Origin: Oxyruncus cristatus
Taxonomy: Eukaryota > Chordata > Aves > Passeriformes > Cotingidae
Assembly: GCA_013399855.1 (NCBI GenBank)
Contig: VXAY01004360.1
Coordinates: forward strand, 1,575,320 to 1,639,319
Reading direction: 5' to 3'
Length of the DNA stretch: 64,000 bases
The translations under genes were made by a program, and so were the position numbers. Below are positions 50,464 through 61,600 of the stretch, one piece after another (positions within the stretch are counted from its first letter, which is position 1; each line of letters opens with the position of its first letter). The notes under the pieces are model-generated. The model was not told the DNA's origin, ran no database searches, and worked only from the letters and a program-made list of their open reading frames with translations.

Positions 50464-53400
50464 CTCTGAGGAATTGATCATATATCATAGAATGAATTCT
50501 TAGGATATAAGGATGAGATAAGAGGGTTTACCAAGCAAAAGAGTGGGACCAGACAAAAAGTGACTCACTGACCTTCTTAAAATGGAGCAGACAGAATTGG
50601 GAAAGAACAGATATTGGTTTTAAGCTATATTTAATACCAAACAACCTTTGTTATAACTTGATTTTACTTTTTCCTCACAATGTTTTTCTTCAAGTGTTCT
50701 GACTAATATTACCAAATTATTGCCAAACAGGCTTATTTGCTGCTTTCAAACCAGGCCTGTTCCTGTAAGTACAATGCATGCTAGACCTCCTCATGGCTTC
50801 ATTGGGCACTCTGAGCTCTCATGAAATCACATTTACCCATGCAAATACAACAAAAGACTTTTGGTCGTGGTTGTGCTGACACAGAGCATTCATACCAGAA
50901 GCCTCGCACCTGATGCAAGGGGATGCATCAGAGTGTTTTAACTTGCATTTTGTTGTGTTTCAGAGTTTTTAAAGTCCTCTTTAGGGGGGATGATGTAGCA
51001 AATCTCACTGTTTCATGTCAAAAGTTCCTATTGCAGTGACTGAGACTTTTCTGGTAAATGACGTGGGTGTATGATTAGTACCACAGTGGGATCAGTGACT
51101 TCATCTCTCTACGGCAATGGAAATTGTGATGCTGACTGAGCAATGAAAACCCAGATTGACACTGAAGAGCAAATGTGATTCATCACTAATTTATCCCCAG
51201 GTATTGAGATGGCCATGAAGCACATTTAACTTGTCTGCAAATCCGTATATTTTACAAATACATATTTATAGAGCTTGAAAATTAATTTTCACTGTCATGT
51301 AATTTCTTTTTTGTGATTGCTTTTGCTTGCCCAGCCAAGAGACAGGTGACCAATCAGGTATGAATTGCCAGTGGCTAATGAAAAATAATCTAATGAATAG
51401 CTTGTAAATAACCCTTAACCTGAAAGCTGCTTTTCTAAAATATCTGATAATTTCTTACAAATTGAAATGTGTTTTGCTTGGTTTGATGATTATACACATA
51501 CATATTTATACATGCACAATTGACATGCCTTGTAAAAATACACAGATATCCAGTTTGGGGCATTGATATTTAAACAACTGCAGTTTGGGCGAACAGCAGC
51601 TGAGGAATTTAGCATAGTTTAACACAGTTAAACAAGATTTCTACAGTTATAAATTGACGATGTAAAGTTTCAGAAATTTACTTTTGGTATTGACAGAACA
51701 ATTGGGACTAATCTGTCTAAAAGAGCTACTTTAATTTTTTCAGGTGACTAGCTCTTGCTTTTTGTTGGTCACTTCAGTCTGATTATCTCTTTCATTTCAA
51801 ACATTTTAGTATTAGAGATTTTCTAATAAGAAGTTGTTAATTGCTGAACAATTAGGCTGCAATAACAAAACACAATTCACTAAAATTTTTATTTCCATTA
51901 GCTAAGATTTCTCTTGGAGAATTTAAATGTTTGCTGGATCGCTAATCATTGTGCAGCATTTACCATGAAAAAGCTTCTATATGTAATGATTTGACTTAAG
52001 GAAATAAAAGCATCTCACACAAATAGACATGTGAAATAGAAGTTACTAAACTGTTTTGATAAAGTCATATAAATATACTAAGAGGAAGTGAATCACAAAA
52101 GCAGATTCAGTTTTCTGCATTTCAGTGCAGGATTTTTAAGCAACAGGAGGTTTTAAGAACCATGTAGATGGAAACAGTTTAGTAAAACCTGCCCTATCTG
52201 AGTTTTTTTGTATTGTTTTTCAGGGGTTTTGTTCGTTTAATTAGAGTCTGTAATATGTTTTTGCATTTTAAACCTTTTGCAGACTCTGTGGATTGTTTCT
52301 CACTGTTACAGAACATTCAGCTGCTGGAAATGCACTTTAATTGGAAAGCGTTGTTATTTTCAGAGGAACATCTATTGCAGCCTTACAGATTGATACATAA
52401 AGGCTCTAACAGGAGCTGGTGTGTATTTTAGCATTAAAAGAAGTCCTGAAATGATAATATAAAATACTTGAACGATTTAAAATAAAAGCCAAAACCGTAG
52501 CTTTATACTGTTTTCAAAGCAGGAGTCGAAATTCGAAAGAGAGAGCCTAATTTTGAAGCGAAATAGGAAGACTGCGTTAGTTTGATGAGGACTCCCGCAG
52601 ACACCTGAACCCGGTAACGCAGCACCTGGAGTGGCGGCGGACGATACAAAGGTCTGATCTCCGGGAAGGTAGAGGAGGAAAACAGAATCTCCCGCGTTTC
52701 GTGTGCCCTGCTGGCAGCGACCGCAGAAACATCTTTTCCACCAGTGCCTGCAACGGTTCCAGCGGTGTCCGCTCCAGCCGCGCTCCGCGGGGCAGCGCCC
52801 GCCCTGGCTGCGCTGGAGCCCCGCCGCATCGCAACAAAATCTGCTGCCAGAGGCACGGCAGAGGCCCCGGCTGGGTGGGCACCACCGCGGCGGCCGCTTC
52901 TCGGCCCGCTGGCGGGTGTGAGCGCCGGGGGGACGCGCCGTCTGCCCGAGGAGCGCGGTTCTCTCCGCTCCGTCCAGGTACCTGCGGGGAGGAAGCCGCG
53001 GCCGCGCCATGCTTCGGCGTGCCCGGTCCCCCTCAGTCCAGCTCTGCAGGTGCCCCCCGCGCTGGCGGTCGGCGCCGTGGGTGCCCGAGGGAGCTGCCAG
53101 CCTGGCGCTCCGGCAGCGGGCTCTGAGCCCCAGCGCCCCCTCCGAGGGCGGGGGAAGCCCCGCTGTCCGGCAGCTGCCCGCCGGGCTAGGGGAGGTGAGG
53201 GCCGGGCACGGCGGCCCCCGCACAGGTGAGCTCCACCGCCTCGGGGCGAGGGCAGGGGTGCGCCACGGGCTACATGGGCCCCCCGAGTGATGAACGATGT
53301 TCGCCGGTTCCCGGCGCTGACAGGGCTGCGGGGCGAGGCTGTCCCGGGAGGGCAGCCGTCGGAGGGCTGCCCGCACCCTGGGAGCTCTGTCGCGCTGACC

Positions 53401-54530
53401 GGCGGCGTGGGGCGTCGGCTATAGGGCGGCTGCCGTCCCGCCCGGCCCGAAGGGACTGCCCCGGCCGGTCTGAGGGGAGCCCCGCAGCCGACTGGCGATG
53501 CCGGCCCCCTTTCTCTGCTGCCGGAGGTGAACTCTGGTGGGCTCGGACCTCGACGGCCGCCTCTCGACGGCCGCTGGCGCCCAGAACAGAGGTGGCTTAG
53601 GGCGAAAACGAAATATGCGAGGCCAGGGCTTTCAGCACGGTCTTTGGGCCAGCTCCGATTCGAGCCCGTCTTCAGGCTTCCCTTGGCCGGTCTTTCCCCC
53701 GGCTGCTGCCCCGCCGAGGGACGGAGTAGCGCTGCCCGACGAGGCGCCGTGACGGCGGGACGGGCGGGCTGCGCCGGGGCTGGTGGAGCGCACCCCCAGC
53801 GGGGGCTGCGAGGCGGGACCCCAAATACCCGGGGACCTCAGAGCGGGTGCGGGGTGGCGGCTGGCCGCTGCGACGGGCTCGCTGACGAGCGGCGGCTCCT
53901 TTGCCGGCGGAGCAAGGCCGGTGGCAGCCCTGGGGCCACACTGCACCTGAGGGAAGGGTCTGCGACGGCCCCTCGGGAGTCCACGGGGCTGGGGCTGAGG
54001 GTAGGGTGGATGCCAGTGTGCCAAGTTGTGGGGAGGGCGGGGAAGGGGCCGAGGCAAACACGTGTGATGGGGAGGGACTGTGCATCTTCCCTTAGGAACA
54101 GTGTTAGATGTCCCACAGAAACGGAGGGGCAGCTCTGTGGCGTCTCCGTTCCAGGCGCCGCAGGGCGTCTGCCTTTTGATCCCAGCGGCTGGAATTATAC
54201 GTTTAAAATAATGAGACCGCATAGGGAGGATCTTTTCCTCGCGTCTCTCCCCGCGTTCCCTTTAGGTAACCGCTGTGCCGTAGTTCCCGTGTGCGCGCCT
54301 GGCAATGAGAGGATGGGAGGGAGGGAGGCAGCCTGGGAAGCGCTGGCTCCGCCAGTGGGCGTTTTCTGGCGGCCGGGGCTGGTGCTGGAAGCGGCATTGC
54401 AGTGATTGTATCTACCTCTTTGCAGGCGAACGCGCACATACGGGGCAATATTTGCCTCGCTCGGAGAAAATACAGATTGTTGCCGTTTTCTTGCTCTGAA
54501 TGAGAGGTGGGAGCATGGGGAAAAGCGGAC

Positions 54531-54546
54531 TTTAAAACGGGATTGG
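54531..54546 (+). promoter_or_regulatory. TATA-like TTTAAAA with adjacent ATTGG
   Basis: TTTAAAA (54531-54537) and an inverted CCAAT (ATTGG, 54542-54546) lie about 260 bp upstream of the first PDE10A ATG inside the island. The order is not the canonical one, with CCAAT upstream of TATA, so a core-promoter role is speculative. Confidence 0.2.
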
Positions 54547-54800
54547 AACCGCTTAGCGGTCAGTAAAGCCCTGTCCCCTCCGGCCTAAAGGGGGAACGGA
54601 AATGTGAGGATTTTAGGAGGGCGGGGAGCCGGGGTGCGAAGGAAACAGTGCCCGAGGGTTGCCGGAGGGAACGAAGGACCTATCCGCGGTCGTCCCTGGT
54701 TTGGCTCCGTCCGTTTTCGGCTTCCCCTTTCGCTTTAGTCCGGTATCTTTCCTAGACGTCCTGCCTTAAACTACCGCGAAAGGGAGGGAAGAGCGGAAGC

Positions 54801-55644
54801 ATGTCCAACCCGGAGAAGCGGATCTTATCCCGCCCCTCGGCCCCCCTGGCTGCAGCACTGGGGGAAAAGCCCGGCTCCGGCAGCCGCCCGCTCCACTCCC
54901 ATGGCCAGAGCGGTGGAGGTGGAGGCAGCGGCGGGTCTCCTCCTCCCCCCGCTCCTGGAGGCGGCTCGGCTGCCTACAGCTCCCTCTCTGTCCTCCTAAC
55001 AACCACCAGCAGCAGCAGGAGCCGCGCTGCAGGGACAGCCTCTTCTGCCGTCTCCGCCAGCATCGTCTCCAGAGCGGCAGCGGCTCCTTTCCTCGCTCCA
55101 ATCCCCTCCTTTTCCTCCGCTTCTCCATCTTCTTTTTACTTCTTGCCGCCGCCTCCTCGTTTCCCCTCCTCGTTTTCCTTTAACCTCACAAGTCTCCAAG
55201 GGAGGGAGGGAGGAGGAGAGGCAGCGACAGCGGCAGGAGGAGGAGGAGGAAGAGATGTTGGCGGAGCAGCAGCAGCAGCAGCTCACTTGATCGCCCATCC
55301 AGGCGGCAGCGGCAGGAGGAGACTCTTCTGTTCTTCCTCCATCCAGGGCTTGCTGCTCCGTTCCGCAGCCGGCGGCCCTCGGCAGCACCACTCCCGGCCC
55401 CTCCTCTCTCCAGCCGCCTCTCGCCCGTGGTCCTGCAATTCCCTCGCTGCTGCAGCAGCAGCCCGCGGCGACGGGATCCGAGGAGGCGACGGCCCCGGCG
55501 GGAGCAGGACTCCTAGGCGGCAGCAGCGGCAGAGAGGCGCCTTCTTCTCCTTCTCGTCTCCCCTGCTTCTAGGGCCAGACATGGAAGATGGATCTAATTC
55601 TGCAAGCTGCTTTAGGAGGTTTACGGACTGTTTCTTGAATACAA
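54801..55644 (+). CDS. PDE10A: PDE10A first coding exon, long N-terminal isoform
   Basis: The exon encodes 281 residues plus 1 nt of a split codon. PDE10A hydrolyses cAMP and cGMP and is enriched in striatal medium spiny neurons. Identity rests on residues 261-281 (MEDGSNSASCFRRFTDCFLNT), split here as the PDE10A2-type start; human PDE10A2 begins [20 protein letters not shown]. The ATG at 54801 has A at -3, and an in-frame TAG at 54753-54755 closes the frame upstream, making it the first possible start. Residues 1-260 are Gly/Ser/Ala/Pro-rich with no folded domain: Pro runs at 47-50 and 116-119, poly-Ala at 156-161 and 216-221. Blocks SFYFLPPPP (111-119), GRRRLF (171-176), IQGLLL (181-186) and SRTPRR (235-240) resemble, from memory, the N-terminus of a human 1055-residue isoform. 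The exon ends ACAA/GTAGGT in phase 1. GAF and catalytic domains are encoded downstream, outside the window. Confidence 0.9.
55266..55283 (+). repeat. PDE10A: GCA trinucleotide run coding poly-alanine
   Basis: Five GCA codons and one GCT encode Ala156-161 of the long isoform. GGA and AGC-type trinucleotide runs lie nearby (55006-55020 and 55230-55255). Such tracts are prone to length change between individuals and species. Confidence 0.85.
55581..55644 (+). CDS. PDE10A: PDE10A2-type short N-terminus (alternative start)
   Basis: The ATG at 55581 sits in a strong initiation context (G at -3, G at +4) and is in frame with the upstream ATG. It gives 21 residues plus a split Ser codon: A from this exon plus two bases from the next. 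The same phase converts to Gly in PDE10A1-type N-termini, which supports the exon boundary. In mammalian PDE10A2, palmitoylation of Cys11 anchors the enzyme to membranes and PKA phosphorylation of Thr16 opposes this. The equivalents here are Cys10 and Thr15, in the PKA-type context RRFT. The N-terminus is one residue shorter than the human one before the Cys. This is the most secure identification in the window. Confidence 0.93.
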
Positions 55645-58600
55645 GTAGGTACCGGAGCGCTGTGCCCGGCGGCGGGTCGCGCGTGTCTCGGGGGAAGGCG
55701 AAGGGCTGTGTCCGAAGCTGGGTGCATGCCGTGTGGAAAGGGCATTTCTTTGTGAGTGGGGGGGAGACGAAGACACAAAGGGGCCGTATACGTGGGGCGT
55801 GCGTGGACGCATGGAGGAGCGGCCGGGTGTGTATTGAGGATGCACGGACAAAGGGGATGCTCAATGTAACTGAGTGCTCTTTGTGGGAGCTGGCTGTTAA
55901 CGCCTCGAGTGTTTCGGCATCGTTCCGGGATCAGACAACTCTACGTATATGTATGTCAGCCTTTTACTTGGTACATGCTTAATTTGCTTAGGAATGACAC
56001 GTAGGGGAATGGAGACTGTCCCCCCTACTTACTTGAAGTAACAATAAGGAAGCATTATGGTATCGGCAGTTGACAGAAAAGCGGCGACGGAGGATCGAAA
56101 AGGGTGAAATGGATCGCTTTTTTCTGCATCACCCGTCAGATCTGCCACGCGTGGTCACATTCCATATTTCTGATCCGGCTTTGGTACCGGGTGCCGCCTT
56201 CCACTGGCCGTGGCTCGTTGTAAGGCGGGCCAGGAGCCGGAGAGGAAACATGTGCTCCTTGCTATTGGGGGGGCTGGCGCTGGAACGGGGGTAGTGACCG
56301 GCTGGTGGGGAGGGCGGAATAAAGGGGGCACTGAGGCGCTCCGTACAGGGCACTCCGCAGCCAGCCGTTCCCAAACCCTCGCCGGCTCCCACCGAACCCG
56401 AACGCGGGGGAAGGGCGCGGGGCCGCGCTCTTCCCGTGACGGGAGACAGGAGTGGGGACGGAGCAGCCGCTCGGCCTCTTCTCGGTGCGGAGCTCGACGA
56501 GTGCCCTCCCCGTGCTGGCCGGGGGAGCCCGGCGGGAGCGGCTCGAGCCCCGAGGCGGGCTGTGGGAGTGGGAAGGAGGGCTTCACATGGCAGAAACTCT
56601 CCGTTCTCAGGGACGCGGCCCGGCTCCCCCTCGGGTGCCTCGCCCCGAGCCTCCCGGTGCCGCCAACCCTGCTCCGAGGCGCTTCCCTGACACGCCGCGC
56701 CCCGCAGGGCCAGCGCCCCCGGGACTGGGGCGGCCCCGGAGCGCCCGCGGCTGCGGGCCGAAACCTCCCGGGGTCGGGCTGCCCGTGCCCCACTGCCAGG
56801 AAGGGAAATGTGCTGGTCTTCGGTGTAGTCATGGGGCGAATGAATTTCCAAGAGGAGCGTGTTATCAGGGCAGAAATAATTTTTTTTTTCTTTTATAAAA
56901 AACTTTTTTTCTTGACCAGTATTTTGATGCTTAGGGTGACTTCAATCAGCTGTGGCTATTTCTTTCTTTTTGTGACAGTTCCTTAATTTGTAGATAAACG
57001 CCTTAAAGTGTCCTTATACTTGCATTTTAATCTGTTTGTATACTTTGATAAAGGTGGCTTTTTGGATACCGGTGAATTGCACGTAGTTCACACGTATGCA
57101 TTTTGGGAGTGTGTGAGAAGAAGTATAGAGATGTTTGCTGAAATCTCATTATTTGTCTTATTGCCTTACAGCTGTCTTTAGCACAAGAACCTGAAATTGT
57201 GGTAGTACTTGTGTTCCACGGTAGAGGTGAATAAAAATGATTATATATTTGCTGCACTGACTTTTTGAAACTTTATTCAATAGTTGATCATGTTACAGAG
57301 CCATATACTTATTTAGTCTTGAGGCCTGAAGGGAATTCTAAGCTCTTGCAGTTTTAATTTTCTCTGTGTTTGAGGGGGGTAGAATGCTGCCATGCATGTT
57401 TTAAAATAAGTGGTCTTGGGAGCAAGGGACCAAGCCAGGGAATGTGTGTCATGTTCACTCATATGCTAGATCAGGAAAAAGATGATGTGGAAAACATCAT
57501 CTCTGTTCAAAACAGCTTTAAAAGCAGTGGTGAATTCAACTTAAGCTATTTTATGAACACTTGAACACAACAAACTTGGTCGTCTTTCACTGATTGTGAC
57601 CTCTGACTGAAGATTTTCCGGCAGGCAGGAAAGGAGCAGAACTATTCTTTCCCCTGTGAGTTTACTGACGTCTAAGAAGACATGCAACCTCCCTCTCTGT
57701 GGAAACACTTTTCCATGCTCTGCAGCCTGGTCTCATGCAACTTTCAAGAACTTAAATGTCTTATATGTCTACTCCTCTCTTGAATGTGATTGAAACTGGC
57801 CAGTGGGTTCAAAAGGTATTAGTGAGATCAGATAGGCACACATCCACATGCACTGCGTATGAACATATGCGTACACCTCCCTCCCTTCCCCAGTGATTGC
57901 ATAAGTCTGATTTCCTTAGGAAACCAGGCTGAAAAAAGGAGTAGAGGGAATTCAAACAAGATACTATTCAGATCCAGTTAAGCTACTGCAAAAAACACTT
58001 GTCAACTATTTGGAGTGCTGTGCACAGTGCTGGTTACAGTGCAGCCGGAAGGCTGTCATTGTTTTGAAGAGGATGAGATCGTGTAAAATAATGAAGATAA
58101 TGTTCTGTGTCTTGTAGGTTTTGTTTTCTGAACCATATTTTAGGTTCTAAATCATACTTATATACGTGTTTGACTTAAAAGACAAAAAATAGTCTAAATA
58201 TTTTTGCAGAGAAACGGAGGAGTTCTGTAGGGAACAGAATTGAGATGAGCCCTTTTGGAAAGGAGACTTAAAAGTGACTTAACAGAATCCTCAAGAGTAG
58301 AAAACAGTGAAATTGCTAGAGATGTATTCTTCTTTCACTTCTGAGCTCTTTTGACTTGTGACCTCTCCAGTCAGGATTTTGTTAGAAGATTCTTGATATT
58401 AAAATTTTAGGTTCAGCAGTATCTGACTCATTTATTTTTCAATATTCCCAGTGAAGCACTGGACTGCGGAAGCATATATCAATTTTGTGTGGTGTGAGTT
58501 GTTTTCTTAACTGTTTAAAATCTTGGTGGATAGCATGGTGTTTTAAGAAACTTTTAGTATTGAACATCCTGAATCAATAGTCCAGTGGAGTTCTGTCATA

Positions 58601-61600
58601 TATAGGATACTGCAAGTTACCAGGTATCCAGTATTTCAGGTTTCTGGGAAATATCTTACCTTTAGGGGAGCATCACATCTTCCTTCTACATTCAAGGTCT
58701 CTAAAGGTGCACATGTAGCATATGTCATGTGTGTGCCGGTATGCCATGAGTCTACTGACATGGATGAGTATTTTACAGTAAACTGGCTTTCTGCTCATCA
58801 GAAAATTATCAGCATAATGTTATTTTATACAGTTACCTTTTTTTCTGGCTTTTTTTCTGTTTGTTTGTTTGTGATGTGGCAACTTTATCCTGTACCTTCA
58901 CATGCCAGATGCTAAGACTTTCTGATTAAATGGGTACTTTAAGAAAGAATGGATGTAGTAAGATCTGTAGTTCTGGAAGAAAGTAGCAATTAAAGTTTAA
59001 ATAAAGTTAAAATTATTCCTGTTACCTACACCACTGGGAAAGTTAATCTTGGCTTGACTCTCATTTTTCCTGGTCGGTGTATTTATTTTTTGCAGTCAGG
59101 GTGTTTTAAGCCGAATGCTGATCTTCAGCGGTGAATCCCTTGTGTAAAGGTGGGCAGGGTTTGGTTGTACAATTAGATCATGCTTAAAATTTAAATGATG
59201 TAAAAAATGGAATTGTCCCTAGTTTTCAACCCATGGATTCTGGTTCATTGAAAGCAAAATTGGCACTAAAGTGGTATATAGTTAAGTGGTGTCATTCAGT
59301 GGTTCCCATCAGGACTGGTGTTTCATAGTATCACATTTTGCATTAGCATATAGAATACCATGTATCCTGGTCTGCAGCACTGCCATTCTGTTTAGTGGGA
59401 TAACAGAAAAATATATAGGGCAGACAGCAAGGAATGGCATGGAAAGGGAATGAAAACCATGTAAGCACGAGCAGGTAACAGTGAAGAAGGGCTTGTTTGT
59501 CCAAGTCAGGTATTTTTGCAAATGGTTCTCTATAAGACATGCAGTTTACATTTGAAATAACTAATCCTCTGTCCCTTTGACTCCTCAGCTCTGCTGCCTG
59601 TGTTTGCCTGGTGGCTTGGGGTTACCTAGTGCTCATAAGCCTTGAGAAAGGAGGAAACGCCTTCACTGTTAACTCAGTAACCTTGCTCCTCCTGTAAAAT
59701 GGACTGCGAAAGGTGGGATTATGCACAGTGGGATAGTGTAGGTGAGTTGGGAGATGGTTTCTTTTTGCCACTTGTGTGAGGAGGATGGCAGCTCATTTAA
59801 GGTTCTAACACAAGGCTGGCAGCTCCATTCACCCCATTTGTGTCCTTATTCCCTTTGCTCACCTTTAAGCCATACATATCAACTGGATATGGTGAAAACC
59901 TGAAACATAAAGATGAGTTTTTATTCCGCATGTATATGATTTAGTGACTTGATTTTGAAACAGTTGTGTAAATGCTTATTTCCACTAATGATCTAGGGCA
60001 TATACTTGGCTGACTTGCTTTTATATCATCTGTTGTACAGATCAGTACAACAGTAACTTTGATTTAAAGATTTTATGCTGTATTCTAATACAACGAGATT
60101 GTGCTTAACATTCTCTCAGCATTATTAAATCATGAAGTCGATTTTAGATTCAGAAAATTAAGAATGAGAATCTGTGAATGAGTGGATTTATAACTTGCTT
60201 GATGTTAACCTTACTGGTGTTTAAACTCATATTTCAATCTGAGTCTAGTATCAGCTGAATTTTTAATGCTACTTTAAAAAGTATTTTAGTTTCAAGTCAT
60301 TATGTTTAATACTTTAAAATTCAATTATTTTTTTACAATATTCTAGTTTTTGCACTGTTGGCACTGTTATCCTATTCTAAAAGAAAGCTAAAATCTTAAG
60401 TAAAAACATATAAAAAGAAAAAGGCTGTCTGAGGTTTTTTTTAATTGTTTTTATACTCCCTCTGCTGGCTGTTTCAATTACAAGTACCTGTACTCAAACA
60501 TTTTTACTAAATCTGCTCTTCCTTTTACTGTTTCATCAAATAAGCAGTAAAGTGTATTGATTTCAATCTGTATTTAATTTTTTTAAAAATGTATAATTGG
60601 TAAATGAAGAACACTATTTGCAGGAATGGAAAGGCTGACACTTTTTTATGGAGCAATGTTTTTATTTTTGTTATACCCTGTATTGATTTGAACTCCTGTC
60701 CTAAAAATGATTGAATCTTTGGGTGTGTGGGCTGCATCTTCACTAGTAAATACCGCACAAATAACAATTCATATATTACTCCAAAGGATTTGGTTATCTG
60801 TTTCATTGGTAGTAACAAATTTACTGCCCAGCTTTGTTTTATGTGATAAAACATAAATAATGATGCTGAGTTTTGTTATGTTAAAAAAAATAAATTGAGT
60901 CACAAGTTTGACTTACATCTACTTAATTAGCTACAAGGCTGCGCTCGAAGTATTCTTTAGATGTAATAGATACTTTCTTAAAGTACTGGTTTTGTTACGG
61001 TAATAGTGTACAATAGTGTTCATCCAAAATATTTATAGCACCCAAAAATTATAATTCTTAGTAACTTCAGAGATTATATGCAAGGGTTGCTGTATATATT
61101 ATTGAAATGAAGCCATTGCATTCCCCATGGGTGTCAATTATGGCTAAAACAGTTCAATATTTTTTGTTGGTATTTCTGCTAAAGATCCAGCCTGCATTGT
61201 AGTGTCCTCTCTTGTGCTGGTACTTGGCTTCCCACGGTCGGAGTTTGAAGAGTGCCACCTACTGATTGACAGCTCTGAGAGCGCTGCTGCCTTTGCTGTC
61301 TGAAAGCTCTCGCAGTTCAGCCTGGCTTGTCTTGTGGGATGTGACAAGTTGATGCAGCTGAACCTGGCAACTGTGTTGAATCAAGTCCCAGCTTTGACCT
61401 CTTCTATTCCATGATGCTATTTTTTTTCCTAATTTGTTTCAAGGTGAGGACACAGGGTTTTCATCCTGGGAGGTGGGCTTCCCTTTCCCCCCTTGTTCCC
61501 TTTTTAAAAGCTTTTGAGAAAGTGGTGTATTTCTGTGGTTTCTTCATCACTCCTTGTCAAGCTGTCATAATTAGAGTGGGAGGAACTAGCCTGGCTGATG

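Larger units (their letters stand above)
44284..52560. other. AT-rich non-coding stretch 5' of the CpG island
   Basis: No recognised gene. It includes a TG/purine-rich simple tract (47505-47560), a 14-bp direct repeat (47583-47596 and 47615-47628), a poly-T tract (50448-50463) and a possible 23-nt microexon (51335-51357, after GCTTTTGCTTGCCCAG and before GTATGA). The AT-rich part from about 51.2 to 52.5 kb changes abruptly to GC-rich DNA near 52.56 kb. As the distal upstream flank of PDE10A it may hold enhancers, but sequence alone does not show them. Confidence 0.5.
52600..56830 (+). promoter_or_regulatory. PDE10A: Large CpG island spanning the PDE10A promoter and exon 1
   Basis: GC content and CpG frequency rise sharply near 52.6 kb and fall again near 56.83 kb. 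The island encloses PDE10A exon 1 and extends about 2.2 kb upstream of the first ATG and 1.2 kb into intron 1. GC-box-like motifs are present, for example GGGCGGGG at 54619-54626 and CCGCCCC at 54830-54836. I see no convincing classical TATA box. Islands of this kind usually mark dispersed promoters of developmentally regulated or neuronal genes. Long frames on both strands here (about 240-300 codons at 52477-53376, 53527-54405 and 56129-56986) reflect scarcity of stops in GC-rich DNA and mostly start with non-ATG codons. They are not annotated as genes. Several transcription starts or a divergent non-coding RNA are possible. Confidence 0.88.

Noticed and set aside
52477..53376. 299-codon minus-strand open frame
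   Set aside because: It lies in CpG-island DNA where stops are rare, starts with GTG rather than ATG, shows Arg/Pro/Ala composition typical of random GC-rich translation, and has no recognisable domain.
53527..54405. 292-codon plus-strand open frame upstream of PDE10A
   Set aside because: Same composition artefact; non-ATG start, no similarity recognised, and not in a frame that continues into PDE10A (an in-frame stop at 54753 precedes the PDE10A ATG).
55645..55982. Continuation of the PDE10A frame past exon 1
   Set aside because: The frame stays open to 55982, but the strong GTAGGT donor at 55645 falls exactly where known PDE10A N-termini join the shared body, so this is intron.
56129..56986. 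Overlapping 225-258-codon frames on both strands in intron 1
   Set aside because: Frames open on both strands at once in GC-rich sequence are expected by chance, and no family features are visible.
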